From Planctomycetota bacterium (GTDB taxonomy: Bacteria > Planctomycetota > UBA1135), in the NCBI GenBank assembly GCA_024229395.1, contig JAAESM010000042.1, positions 62,001-126,000 on the forward strand: a stretch of 64,000 nucleotides of DNA. Direction: 5' to 3'. A program made the position numbers and the translations under genes. Under the pieces are notes generated by a model that had not been told where the DNA came from, ran no database searches, and was given only the letters and a program-made list of their open reading frames with translations. Below are positions 43,613 through 52,660 of the stretch, one piece after another; position 1 is the stretch's first letter, and each line of letters opens with the position of its first letter.

Positions 43613-43619
43613 GGGGATT

Positions 43620-43643
43620 CTCCTTCCGGGGGTCTCGCCCGGA
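43620..43643 (-). promoter_or_regulatory. Hairpin next to the ribosome binding site (expression platform)
   Basis: On the minus strand TCCGGG and CCCGGA form a hairpin (43625-43643) that abuts AAGGAG (43620-43625) of the beta-propeller gene. It is a plausible switch controlling translation in response to the upstream aptamer. Confidence 0.6.
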
Positions 43644-43664
43644 TCTTGGTGGGAAGCTGCCTTC

Positions 43665-43800
43665 AAGAATGGTGCTCCGACTTAAGCGACACATGGTGTG
43701 GCTATTACGGTGGCGGACCCGTGGAGGATTTGCACCTCCTTCCCCGAATCCTGAAGGGAAAGCGAATTTAAAGTGAACTTCGGCGCGATGCCGAACCTGA
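43665..43800 (-). promoter_or_regulatory. Cobalamin riboswitch (compact type)
   Basis: The minus strand carries the conserved core in order: GGGGAAGG, GGTGCAAATCC (43726-43736) in a closed stem, GGGTCCGCCACCGTAA including the B12 box (43705-43714), a short hairpin GCCACACCATGTGTCGC, and AGTCGGAGCACC (43671-43682). The long peripheral domain of AdoCbl-type riboswitches is absent, so it is a short variant. The 5' boundary is uncertain. A TGCTATACT extended -10 lies at 43801-43809, though perhaps too close to the aptamer. Confidence 0.85.
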
Positions 43801-43871
43801 AGTATAGCAGACCTTGCGCGAGGGGACTCTGCGGCAAAGCAACCGGGCCGCTCTGCATGCAAGCTATGTAA

Positions 43872-44525
43872 TCAGCAAGCGTTGAGCAGCGCGCGCACCG
43901 ATTCGGTGGTTGGCAAGCGATCTAATGCCGAGTGGAATTGCTTGGCGCCCGTGAGCTTTTTCAGTTCAGCGATATTTGCCTCGCGTACCGAGCCACCGAC
44001 GACCACATCGAAGCGGTCGCCCGCCAAGGACACCAACTGCTTGAGCATGGCACTTCCTTCCATGGCGGTTGCTGCTCCACCGGAAGTGAGCACACGTGAT
44101 ACACCGTTGTCAATCAAGACTTCGCATGCAGCGAGCAGGTCAGGTGTTTGATCGAAGGCGCGGTGGAAAGTCAGGGGCAGACCGCAGGCGGCCTTGACCA
44201 ACTCTTGCAGAGTCGGCACGTCGATTTGGCCATCGGCCAATAAGCAACCACACACCACGCCGTCGGCGCCCATCGCCGTGACGCGTTCGATCTGCGCGCA
44301 CATGGTCTTCAGCAGTTCCGTATCAACCTCAAAGATGCCCGGTTGCGGACGCACCATGACCAACAACTCTAGATCGCTGTCCGCACGTGCGGCAGCGATC
44401 AGTTCCTCGCTTGGTGTGAGGCCATCCAAGTCCAAGGCGGAGCACAACTCGATGCGTTGTGCTCCACCGGTGGAAGCGGCGCGGACGCCGCTCAAGGTTT
44501 CCGTACAGATCTCGAGAAGACTCAA
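43872..44525 (-). CDS. cutC: CutC family copper homeostasis protein
   Basis: About 217 residues from a TTG at 44525 with AGGAG upstream. The track start at 44954 is inside acs in another frame. LEICTETLSGVRAASTGGAQRIELCSAL is the CutC N-terminus, followed by VMVRPQPGIFEVD, MGADGVVCGCLLADGQID, LPLTFHRAFDQTPD and GVSRVLTSGGAATAMEG along the TIM barrel. CutC has been linked to copper tolerance, but its biochemical role is unsettled. It starts about 14 bp after the acs stop, in the lpxA-acs-cutC operon. Confidence 0.9.
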   Translation of the reverse strand: MSLLEICTETLSGVRAASTGGAQRIELCSALDLDGLTPSEELIAAARADSDLELLVMVRPQPGIFEVDTELLKTMCAQIERVTAMGADGVVCGCLLADGQIDVPTLQELVKAACGLPLTFHRAFDQTPDLLAACEVLIDNGVSRVLTSGGAATAMEGSAMLKQLVSLAGDRFDVVVGGSVREANIAELKKLTGAKQFHSALDRLPTTESVRALLNAC

Positions 44526-44539
44526 GAAGTCAAAGACTC

Positions 44540-46501
44540 CTATCCTTGCTTCACGAACTCGGCTTGTAGGCCTTTCAGTACGGTTGGATCCGCGAGTGTG
44601 GTTACATCGCCGATCTCCTTGCCTTCTGCTACGTCGCGCAGCAAGCGGCGCATGATCTTGCCGCTTCGCGTTTTCGGTAGTTCCGGCGTGAAGGTGATGC
44701 GGTCTGGGCGAGCCAGGCCACCAATCTCCTTGCCAACAAAGGCACGCAACTCCTGTTCGAGTTCCGGCGAAGCTTCGTAACCACCGCGCAAGATCACGAA
44801 ACCGATCGGTGCTTGACCTTTCAGTTCGTGAGCCACACCGACCACTGCAGCTTCTGCAACGGCCTCGTGAGCGACCAGCGAAGATTCGATCTCCATGGTG
44901 CTCAAGCGGTGACCGGAGACGTTCATCACGTCGTCGACGCGACCAAGTACCCACAAGAAATCGTTCTCATCGCGCTTAGCGCCATCGCCGGCGAAGTACT
45001 TGCCTGGGAAGCGTGACCAGTAGGTCTCTTCGTAACGCTTGTTGTCACGCCAAAGGCCGCGCAACATGCTTGGCCATGGGCGAGTCAAAGCGAGGTATCC
45101 GCCACCAGCGCCAACAACTTCGGAGCCGTCTTCGTTGATCAGTTTTGCTTCCACGCCAGGGAATGGTGTGGTTGCCGAACCAGGAACGGTGGTGGTAATG
45201 CCAGGCAGAGGCGTGATCATGATGGAACCGGTTTCGGTCTGCCACCAAGTATCAACGATTGGGCACTTGCCGCCGCCGATGTGGTGCAGGTACCAAACCC
45301 ACGCTTCAGGGTTGATCGGCTCACCAACGGAACCAAGCAGACGCAACGAAGACAGGTCGTGTTTCGCTGGGTGCTCATCGCCCCACTTCATGAATGCACG
45401 AATCGCAGTTGGCGCTGTGTAGAACAACGACACCTTGTACTTCTCGATCAGTGCCCAGAAACGATCCTGTTGTGGGAAGTCAGGTGCGCCTTCGTAAATC
45501 ACTTGGGTTGCACCGTTCGCCATAGGACCGAACACGATGTAAGTGTGACCTGTGATCCAACCGATATCGGCGGTGCACCAGTACACATCTTTTTCGGGCT
45601 TCATGTCGAAGACCAACTTGGTGGTTGCCAAGGCGCCGGTCATGTATCCGCCGGTGGTGTGAAGGATTCCCTTCGGCTTACCGGTAGTACCACTGGTGTA
45701 AAGGATGAACAACGGATCCTCTGCGTCCATCGACACGGGAGCGCATTCATCGGCTTGCTTGACGAAGACTTCGCCCCATTCGACATCGCGAGAGCTCGAA
45801 GGTGCGTTGGAAACGCAATCGCCACCACGACGCCATACGACGACGTTCTCGACACTTGGGCAATTCTCAACGGCTTCGTTGACGACCTTCTTCAGGTCGA
45901 GAATCTTGCCACGACGCCAGCAGGCGTCGGCGCAGATCACCAACTTGGCTTCTTGGTCTTGGATACGATCCTTCAACGAGGTAGGCGAGAAGCCTGCGAA
46001 TACGACCGAGAAGATCGCACCGATGCGCGAACAAGCCAGAAGTGTCATGGCGAGTTCAGGAACCATCGGCATGTAGATGGCGACGCGGTCGCCTTTCTCG
46101 ACACCGAGACTCTTCAAACCGTTGGCGATGCGGCATACATCGCGGAGGACCTCGGAGTAGGTCAGCGCGCGGGCGTCGCCAGGCTCACCCTCAAAGTAGA
46201 AGGCGACACGATCGCCGTTGCCTGCCGCGACATGGCGGTCAAGGCATTGCACGCTGGCGTTTAGCTTTCCACCGCCAAACCACTCAGCATAAGGGGGATT
46301 CCAATTTAGGACCGTATCCCATTTCTGGTCCCATTGGAGTTGTTCTGCCCAGCTAGCCCACCATCCTTGCCAATCGGCATCAGCGTTTTCATAGATGGAT
46401 GGGTCAGAGACATTGGCCTGCGCTACGAACTCCTCAGGTGGAGTAAAGGTGCGGTGTTCGGAAAGCAGGGTATCGATTGTTTTGGCTGTGGAATCAGTCA
46501 T
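44540..46501 (-). CDS. acs: Acetyl-CoA synthetase
   Basis: 653 residues from the ATG at 46501 (MTDSTAKTID), which overlaps the lpxA stop by ATGA; E. coli Acs is 652. Adenylation motifs: YTSGTTGKPKGILHTTGGY (P-loop), WWQTETGSIMITPLPG, the hinge region with KYFAGDGAKRDENDF and LGRVDDVMNVSGHRLST, and the C-terminal TRSGKIMRRLL whose Lys is the usual acetylation site. It activates acetate to acetyl-CoA through acetyl-AMP. It is cytoplasmic. Confidence 0.96.
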   Translation of the reverse strand: MTDSTAKTIDTLLSEHRTFTPPEEFVAQANVSDPSIYENADADWQGWWASWAEQLQWDQKWDTVLNWNPPYAEWFGGGKLNASVQCLDRHVAAGNGDRVAFYFEGEPGDARALTYSEVLRDVCRIANGLKSLGVEKGDRVAIYMPMVPELAMTLLACSRIGAIFSVVFAGFSPTSLKDRIQDQEAKLVICADACWRRGKILDLKKVVNEAVENCPSVENVVVWRRGGDCVSNAPSSSRDVEWGEVFVKQADECAPVSMDAEDPLFILYTSGTTGKPKGILHTTGGYMTGALATTKLVFDMKPEKDVYWCTADIGWITGHTYIVFGPMANGATQVIYEGAPDFPQQDRFWALIEKYKVSLFYTAPTAIRAFMKWGDEHPAKHDLSSLRLLGSVGEPINPEAWVWYLHHIGGGKCPIVDTWWQTETGSIMITPLPGITTTVPGSATTPFPGVEAKLINEDGSEVVGAGGGYLALTRPWPSMLRGLWRDNKRYEETYWSRFPGKYFAGDGAKRDENDFLWVLGRVDDVMNVSGHRLSTMEIESSLVAHEAVAEAAVVGVAHELKGQAPIGFVILRGGYEASPELEQELRAFVGKEIGGLARPDRITFTPELPKTRSGKIMRRLLRDVAEGKEIGDVTTLADPTVLKGLQAEFVKQG

Positions 46502-47301
46502 CGCTTCAAAAGGCCGGCGCATACGCCGCGCTTGGATGCAAGAATGAACTTAGAGAGTTCGCGTACTGCAGCGATTTCGCTGCCAGTGAGGGCTTCAGCC
46601 TCGAGACGCGCATTGGCGCCGGGGCCAAAGATACGACGCATAGCACGACGGATAGCCGCGCTGTCGTCGGCATCGATTCCGGCACGCGAGAGGCCGACGC
46701 GATTGACACCACGCCAGCGCACTGGATGCGCTCCGGTCACGATAGAGAACGGCGGTACATCAGAAGTCACCATGCTGCCACCTGCGACCATGCACAAGCG
46801 ACCGACACGCGTGAACTGATGAATCATGGCATTGCCACTCAAGATGCTGCGTTCACCGATTGAGGCAAAGCCACCAAGGGCAATGCCATTGACGAGCACA
46901 GCGTGATCGCCGACGGTGCAGTTGTGGCCGACATGTGCGCCGGCCATCATGCGGACATGATTTCCAATCGAAGTGACACCGTCTTCACCGGTTGCCCGAT
47001 TGACGGTTACGTGTTCGTGGAAATGACAATCCGAACCGATTTTCAGTAGAGACCGCTCGCCATGGAACTTGTCATCTTGCGGTTCGCCTCCGAGCACTGT
47101 GCCTGCGCTAATTTTGCAACGCGGGCCAATTTCGGTGCGGCCAAGAATATGGACCATAGGACCGATGCGGCAACCATCGCCAATTACGGCTCCGGCTTCA
47201 ATTACCGTGTAGGGTCCAATCTCAACATCTTGGCCAAGTTCGACTCCGGGCATAACCGTGGCCGAGGGGTGAATAGCAGCGTAGGTGGAGGGCCCCTCCA
47301 T
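46498..47301 (-). CDS. lpxA: Acyl-[ACP]-UDP-N-acetylglucosamine O-acyltransferase
   Basis: 267 residues (E. coli 262). The first 190 residues are hexapeptide repeats of a left-handed beta helix (IHPSATVMPGVELGQDVEIGP...), then AGAHVGHNCTVGDHAVL containing the catalytic His, IALGGFASIGERSILSG, and a helical C-terminus. It performs the first step of lipid A synthesis, so the organism makes lipopolysaccharide and has a true outer membrane. Usually lpxA sits with lpxD/fabZ/lpxB; here it heads an operon with acs and cutC. Confidence 0.93.
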   Translation of the reverse strand: MEGPSTYAAIHPSATVMPGVELGQDVEIGPYTVIEAGAVIGDGCRIGPMVHILGRTEIGPRCKISAGTVLGGEPQDDKFHGERSLLKIGSDCHFHEHVTVNRATGEDGVTSIGNHVRMMAGAHVGHNCTVGDHAVLVNGIALGGFASIGERSILSGNAMIHQFTRVGRLCMVAGGSMVTSDVPPFSIVTGAHPVRWRGVNRVGLSRAGIDADDSAAIRRAMRRIFGPGANARLEAEALTGSEIAAVRELSKFILASKRGVCAGLLKR

Positions 47302-47395
47302 GAAAGATAGTATAGATAATCGCCTGCCATATGAGTACCAGAATCGTAGGATGGCCGAACCCGTGAATCCCCATAGGCTCTCCTAAAAGCACATC

Positions 47396-48763
47396 GTGAA
47401 TCCCCGCGCAATGCTGGCTGCTGTTTGCAGCTTGTTCATCCTGTTTTCTAGCCACGTTCAGGCCCAAGATTCAGGATATTCCCGCACCTACGTAATCCAG
47501 GCCGACGGTGCTTGGGTCGCTCCCGGTGTCCACATCACTCCTGCTTTCGTCAAAGTTAGCGCAGGCGAGATCGTTTGGGTAAGTTCCACCGATCAACGCC
47601 AGGAGCGCACCAGCTTGCTAGGCAAGAAGAGCAAGGATCCATTGATCAAGGTCAAGGGAACGCTCGCGCCTGGCTTGGTCGATGCTTGGACCACCATGAT
47701 GCCAACCGGCTACTCGGGTGACCGTAATACGCGCTCCACACGAGCTGTGTCGGATTCGCTGCCCATGCAAGTGGCCAACGAAGACGAATCGCTGGTCAGC
47801 CAAGTGTTGGCCGCACGGCAAGCTGGGGTTGCTGCAGTGTTCATGTCAGCTGGCCGCAATGGCTGGCAGCGTGGCGTCGGCACAGCAGCTGAGTTCACCA
47901 AGTTGGATTTGCCACAGGCTGTCGGCGAGGGTGTGTTGGAATTTGCGGTAGGAGCGCAAGCCAACGGCGGACTAGACCGAACTTACATAATCGATGAGGT
48001 CGAGGCCGTGTTCTCCGAAGCAAACGGCTGGCGCGATTCCTGGGATGACTTCGATGAGGCCAAGGAAAAGTACGCCAAGGACTTGGAGAAGTATGAGGAG
48101 AAGCTGAAGGAGTACATCGAAGAGAAGAAGAAGTTCGATGAAGAGGCTGAGAAAGCCGGCGCTCAGAAGGAGGGTGATAAGAAGAAGGAGCCCAAAGCAC
48201 CGAAGCGCCCCAAAGTTCCCATGGAGCCGCAGACCAGCGCCGCGCGCGATCTGATCCTGGGAGCCATCGACGGCAAGTACCTGGTTCGCGTTCACGCCGA
48301 TAGCGTCGGCGATATCAGGCGAATCATCGCCTTGAAGAAGGAATACGGCTTGGATTTGGTCATCATTGGCGGAGGCAGTGCTGATCTGCTCGCAGATGAC
48401 TTACGCAAGGCCAGCATCGGAGTCGTCCTGCCTCTTGGCGGTGATCTCCATGCCGCGCCGAATGCTGAGCGCAGCTTGGCGAAGCGTTTCTCCACCTTAG
48501 TGGACGGGGGAGTCGATGTGGCTCTCGCCAGCAGCGGTGCAGAAGGATTGCACATGCTTATGCTGACCCGCGCCGGCGAGCTTGTTGCCGCCGGATGCGA
48601 CAAAAACAAGGTGTGGGACTCGTTAACCATCGTTCCCGCCCGCCTGCTTGGCCTAGATGGCTATGGCAGCCTGCATCGTGGCAAGAGCGCCACGATGGTT
48701 CTGTTTGAAGGCACTAGCCCCTTCGACGCTTCCGCACCCATGAAAGCCCACAAGCCGAAGTAG
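47396..48763 (+). CDS. Exported amidohydrolase-fold protein 1, metal site lost
   Basis: 455 residues from a GTG at 47396 (ATG at 47411 also possible), signal peptide ending VQAQ. The fold is recognised from the paired beta-sandwich phrases and from LAPGLVDAWTTMM, where the metal-binding HxH of PGLxDxHxH is replaced by WTT. A His remains in YLVRVHADSVGD. Residues ~220-275 are a Lys/Glu-rich coiled-coil insert (AKDLEKYEEKLKEYIEEKKK). The usual DTD-type acid near the C-terminus is absent. Probably non-catalytic. First gene of the nine-gene array, diverging from lpxA. Confidence 0.82.
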   Translation: MNPRAMLAAVCSLFILFSSHVQAQDSGYSRTYVIQADGAWVAPGVHITPAFVKVSAGEIVWVSSTDQRQERTSLLGKKSKDPLIKVKGTLAPGLVDAWTTMMPTGYSGDRNTRSTRAVSDSLPMQVANEDESLVSQVLAARQAGVAAVFMSAGRNGWQRGVGTAAEFTKLDLPQAVGEGVLEFAVGAQANGGLDRTYIIDEVEAVFSEANGWRDSWDDFDEAKEKYAKDLEKYEEKLKEYIEEKKKFDEEAEKAGAQKEGDKKKEPKAPKRPKVPMEPQTSAARDLILGAIDGKYLVRVHADSVGDIRRIIALKKEYGLDLVIIGGGSADLLADDLRKASIGVVLPLGGDLHAAPNAERSLAKRFSTLVDGGVDVALASSGAEGLHMLMLTRAGELVAAGCDKNKVWDSLTIVPARLLGLDGYGSLHRGKSATMVLFEGTSPFDASAPMKAHKPK

Positions 48764-48765
48764 TC

Positions 48766-49860
48766 ATGCTTCTCACTGCAACTTTGCTACTTGGTTGTGC
48801 TCCGGCCGCAATGCCGGCCCAGCAAACCACCATTCTGCGCCCCGACGCCATTGTCGCTGAAGACGGCAGCCTGCAAGAAGGCATGGCCGTCGTCATTAAA
48901 GACGGCAAGATCGTCGAGGTTGCTGCTTCTCCGAAAGCCACCGGTACTGAAGTCCAACTCAGCGGAGTTTTGGCTCCGGGCATGGTGGATAGTTTCACCG
49001 GGCGCGGCGCTGATCGTTTCCTGACCGAGCAATCCGAGGCCGCAACGCCAGATCTGCTCGCTGTCGACGGACTCGACCTGGATCACCCTGCTTGGCAAGC
49101 CATGCTCGAGCGCGGTGTGACCACCGTGCACATCACGCCGGATCCAACCAACGTCTTGTCTGGTTGGGGGACTGTGGTTTCGGTCGCCGGTGACAGCCGC
49201 AAAGAGCGCGTACTGAAGCAGACCAGTCTGCCGATCGCCTCGCTGTTGCAGTCTTCGGTCAGTGATAACCGCATCGGCCCTACCTCCATGGCGGGCGCCA
49301 TCGAGCGCTTGAACCAGTCGATCGCCAAGCTCGGCATCGAAAGCCTGGATAACTCGGCATGGTTCTTCGTCGAGAACTCCGAAGGCGTTTCGGCTGCCAA
49401 GGAAATCATGAGTACTGCCAAGACTCACCAGTTCCGCATGGTGCTGTGGGGTGATGTGGCTGACTACGGTGGTGCCGCTGCCGGTCAGTTGGTGGGTATT
49501 CCAACATTCGGCAACGGTGCGGTAGCACGGAATGTCGAGACCTGGAAGCGCATGGCGAAGGCCGGCACTTCTTTCGCCTTTGGGTCGCGCGGCGGCTCCG
49601 GCGAGTGGAGCTCCCTGCGCATCTCGGCAATGACCTTGTCGCGCTTCATCGGCAACCCCGGCGCTGCTTGGGCCGCGGTCTCCTCGAACCCAGCCAAGAT
49701 GCTTGGCATGGATGACCAGATCGGCAGCCTCAAGGCCGGTCAACGCGCCGACTTGGTGCTGTGGTCTGCCCACCCTTTGGATGCCTCCGCGGCCGTGCAA
49801 TCGGTCCTGATCGGCGGCAACACTGTTTACCGCGCTCCAGCGCCGGAGGACAAGCAATGA
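48766..49860 (+). CDS. Exported amidohydrolase-fold lipoprotein 2, metal site lost
   Basis: 364 residues, short for the family. Lipobox LLLGCAPA. The expected HxH segment reads LAPGMVDSFTGRGADRF with no His. The ending DQIGSLKAGQRADLVLWSAHPLDASAAVQSVLIGG is the conserved C-terminal beta-sandwich return of imidazolonepropionase-like proteins. Two bases separate it from gene 1 and it overlaps gene 3 by ATGA. Confidence 0.82.
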   Translation: MLLTATLLLGCAPAAMPAQQTTILRPDAIVAEDGSLQEGMAVVIKDGKIVEVAASPKATGTEVQLSGVLAPGMVDSFTGRGADRFLTEQSEAATPDLLAVDGLDLDHPAWQAMLERGVTTVHITPDPTNVLSGWGTVVSVAGDSRKERVLKQTSLPIASLLQSSVSDNRIGPTSMAGAIERLNQSIAKLGIESLDNSAWFFVENSEGVSAAKEIMSTAKTHQFRMVLWGDVADYGGAAAGQLVGIPTFGNGAVARNVETWKRMAKAGTSFAFGSRGGSGEWSSLRISAMTLSRFIGNPGAAWAAVSSNPAKMLGMDDQIGSLKAGQRADLVLWSAHPLDASAAVQSVLIGGNTVYRAPAPEDKQ

Positions 49861-51302
49861 TCCTTGTTTCAGCCCTAACTCTGCTTTGCGCAGCTGCTCC
49901 AGCGGCGCAAGAACCCATGACCCTTGCAGTCGATCGCCTGTACGTCGGCGATGGCGAAGTCATGGAAAACGCTGTGGTCATTCTGGCCGACGGCAAAATC
50001 GTCTCGGTCGCTCCTGGAATCGCCTCTGATGATGCAACGCACGTCGCCGGCGCCACGCTGACTCCAGGTCTGGTCGACGGCTTCTCCTTTATGGGAGTAG
50101 GCGGCGCCACCTTGGAAGAGTCGCGTGAGGTCACTGCTTCCTTGCAGCTTGCCCACCTTGCCGATCTGGATAGTCCATCTTTCCAGAACGCTCTCGATAT
50201 GGGGGTGACTAGCGCTTACCTGTCGCCCGATAGCTTGAACGTGATCGGTGGTATTGGTGCTTTCGTCAAGACCAGTGGTGGTACTCCGGCCAACTTGTTC
50301 GCCGACAACGCCGCCCGCGTGCTGAACCCACGCGCTGGTTTGAAGGTCACCCTGGGTGGTGATCCTTCGCGCGGCAACTACACCCCAGGTGGTCAGTTCA
50401 CGACTAGCTTCAATGCACGTCGTCCGAACACGCGCATGGGAACGGTTTGGATCGTACGTCGCGATTTCTATCGCGCTCATGATTACATGAAGGCTCTTGA
50501 GCAAGGCCTACCTGTTTACGACGCCGACTTGGAGGTCCTCGCATCCGCCTTGCGCGGCGAGATCCCGATCCGCGTGCAAGCACGTCGTTCTCACGATGTC
50601 GAAACCGCCCTGCGCCTGCAGAAGGAGTTGGGGTGGCCCAACATGATCCTGGAAGAAGCCACTGAAAGTCACGCGTTGGCTAAGCAGTTGGTCGAAGCCA
50701 AGGTCCCTGTGGTTTGTGGTCCAGCTTATGACTCCTTGCGCCGTTCGGTCGCAACCGGGCCAACCTCTGCTGAGTTGCACGCCTTGGCGTCGCCAGCACA
50801 GGTTTGCTGTGAAGAGTTGCACGACCACGATGGTGGCGACAACCACTTCACCGAGGAGACTGGCGCTTTCCAGCTCAACCAGTTCAGCCTTGACATGTTG
50901 TTCGTACTCGCACCGCGTTACTCCAGCGCTTACGGCTTTGCTGCCGGTCGCCGCACCGAAGGTCGCGGCTCGACGCCAGCGATGCCAGCTTTGTTGCAGG
51001 CGGGTGGGGTCAACCTCAGCCTAGGTGGCGCCGAATCTCACGATCAAGCGCTCACCGAATCCAGTCTCATCCATCAAGCCCGCTCCGCAGTTCGCTGGGG
51101 CATGGCACCGGCGGATGCAATCGCGTCGATCACTTCGCGCCCCGCAGAGTTGTGCGGCATGGGTGACCAACTCGGTCAAATCGCAGTTGGCTATGACGCC
51201 GACTTAGTTCTCTGGTCCGGCGATCCCCTCGCCGCTGACTCCAAACCTCTTCTCGTGATCCTCGACGGCGCAATCGTTGTCGATAACCGCCCTCAGGAAT
51301 AG
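49857..51302 (+). CDS. Exported amidohydrolase-fold protein 3, metal site lost
   Basis: 481 residues from the ATG at 49857, which overlaps the preceding stop (ATGA); the track start is too early. Signal peptide ALTLLCAAAPAAQ. HxH is replaced: LTPGLVDGFSFMGVGG. RIPVRVQA-type strand is present as IPIRVQARRSHDVE. The segment EELHDHDGGDNHFTEE is His-rich and unusual for the family, a possible new metal site. Ends with DQLGQIAVGYDADLVLWSGDPLAADS, the conserved C-terminal phrase. Confidence 0.82.
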   Translation: MILVSALTLLCAAAPAAQEPMTLAVDRLYVGDGEVMENAVVILADGKIVSVAPGIASDDATHVAGATLTPGLVDGFSFMGVGGATLEESREVTASLQLAHLADLDSPSFQNALDMGVTSAYLSPDSLNVIGGIGAFVKTSGGTPANLFADNAARVLNPRAGLKVTLGGDPSRGNYTPGGQFTTSFNARRPNTRMGTVWIVRRDFYRAHDYMKALEQGLPVYDADLEVLASALRGEIPIRVQARRSHDVETALRLQKELGWPNMILEEATESHALAKQLVEAKVPVVCGPAYDSLRRSVATGPTSAELHALASPAQVCCEELHDHDGGDNHFTEETGAFQLNQFSLDMLFVLAPRYSSAYGFAAGRRTEGRGSTPAMPALLQAGGVNLSLGGAESHDQALTESSLIHQARSAVRWGMAPADAIASITSRPAELCGMGDQLGQIAVGYDADLVLWSGDPLAADSKPLLVILDGAIVVDNRPQE

Positions 51303-51310
51303 TCCCGAGC

Positions 51311-52660
51311 ATGCGTACTCCAGCACTTCTTCTTACTACTCTTCTGCTTTCAGCTCCTGCCTTCGCGCAGGGTGGCAACGTCGCTGTCCGTGCGGGCAAG
51401 CTCATGAAAGCCGATGGCTCCATCCTCGAAAACGGCACCATGGTCATTGAGAATGGCCGCATCTCTGCACTCGGTGGCGCAGACCTCGAAATCCCCTTCG
51501 ACGTCCTGCTCAACGAGTACCCAGATGCCGTGGTCTTCCCAGGCTTCTACGAAGCACATGCCAGTCGCGGCATGGACCGTGCCAACGAAAACGTACCGAT
51601 CGCACCCTTCCTGAATGTGAAGGATTCGATCGACCCGGTTTCGTTCTTCTTCGAGGACTCGCTGCGCGCCGGCACTGTTGCGATCGGCGTAATGCCTGGC
51701 AACAACACTGTGATTGGTGGTCGTGGTCGCATCGTCGCACCTGCAGGCATGACCATTGAGCAGATGACGCTCGATGAAGGCATGGGCATGAAAGTCGCTA
51801 TTGGTCCCAAGCGCGGTTGGAGTCGTAGCGCTCAGCTTGCTGAGTTGCGCGAGACCTTCGCCAAGTTGGATCGCGATCTTCGCTTCCTCGGTGGCATGCT
51901 GATCGAAAGTGATGCAGCCGCAGCCGACCGCAAGAAGGCCGGCGCCGAAGACGAAGACGACAGCGATGATGGTTACAACTGGGATAGCGCCGGTGGCTTC
52001 GTCCAATACGGCGACGACTTCCCAGGCAAGGAGCTGATCTCCGAAGAAGACTTGGATGATGCCCAGCGTGGCATGGTTCGTGTCCTCAACGGCGAAGAGC
52101 GTCTTTGGATCTGGGCACCAACTGCTTCCGATGTGATGCACGCCAACAAGTGGTTGACCGACTACAACTTGCTCGGCAACTCGGTCTTGGTGATCACTGC
52201 CAACGCATGGAAGGCTGCTGACCTGCTCGCTGAGATGGGCCGCCCAGTCGTCATCGATGGCGACTTGTGGCACGTCGAGCGCGACCCAGTCAGCTGGAAA
52301 GAGATCAAGACCTTCGCGCCGACCAAGCTTCACGAAGCTGGCGTGACCTTCGCGATTTCCAGCGTCTCAAACCGCATGGGCCCTGACCGCTTGGCTTACC
52401 AAGCATCTATGTGTGTCAGAGAAGGTTTGCCACGCAACGTCGCCCTCGCCGCCGTCACTTCGGTACCTGCTTCGTTGTGGGGATTGGACAGTGACCTTGG
52501 TGAGTTCAAGGCCGACGCCGATGGAACCTTCGTGGTCTTCGACAAGGACCCACTGGCCACCGACGCACATGTTCTGGAAGTCTGGATCCGTGGCGTCAAG
52601 AGCTACGACCGCAGCGAGGACATTCGTCTGCAGCGCCTCGAGGAGGGTCGCTTAAAGTGA
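51311..52660 (+). CDS. Exported amidohydrolase-fold protein 4, metal site degenerate
   Basis: 449 residues, signal peptide LLLSAPAFAQ. The metal motif reads VFPGFYEAHASRGMD: the first His stays but the second is Ser. An acidic insert (GAEDEDDSDDGYNWD) lies near residue 220. The C-terminal strand EFKADADGTFVVFDKDPLATDAHVLEVWIRG is conserved. It starts 8 bp after gene 3 and its stop overlaps gene 5 (GTGA). Confidence 0.82.
   Translation: MRTPALLLTTLLLSAPAFAQGGNVAVRAGKLMKADGSILENGTMVIENGRISALGGADLEIPFDVLLNEYPDAVVFPGFYEAHASRGMDRANENVPIAPFLNVKDSIDPVSFFFEDSLRAGTVAIGVMPGNNTVIGGRGRIVAPAGMTIEQMTLDEGMGMKVAIGPKRGWSRSAQLAELRETFAKLDRDLRFLGGMLIESDAAAADRKKAGAEDEDDSDDGYNWDSAGGFVQYGDDFPGKELISEEDLDDAQRGMVRVLNGEERLWIWAPTASDVMHANKWLTDYNLLGNSVLVITANAWKAADLLAEMGRPVVIDGDLWHVERDPVSWKEIKTFAPTKLHEAGVTFAISSVSNRMGPDRLAYQASMCVREGLPRNVALAAVTSVPASLWGLDSDLGEFKADADGTFVVFDKDPLATDAHVLEVWIRGVKSYDRSEDIRLQRLEEGRLK

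Noticed and set aside
43665-43800. tRNA gene (T-arm-like GGTGCAAATCC)
   Set aside because: The surrounding sequence has no acceptor or anticodon arms; the complete set of cobalamin riboswitch boxes explains it.
44526-44954. 143-residue N-terminal extension of CutC
   Set aside because: It lies inside acs in another frame and is Arg-rich nonsense; CutC homology begins at the TTG at 44525.
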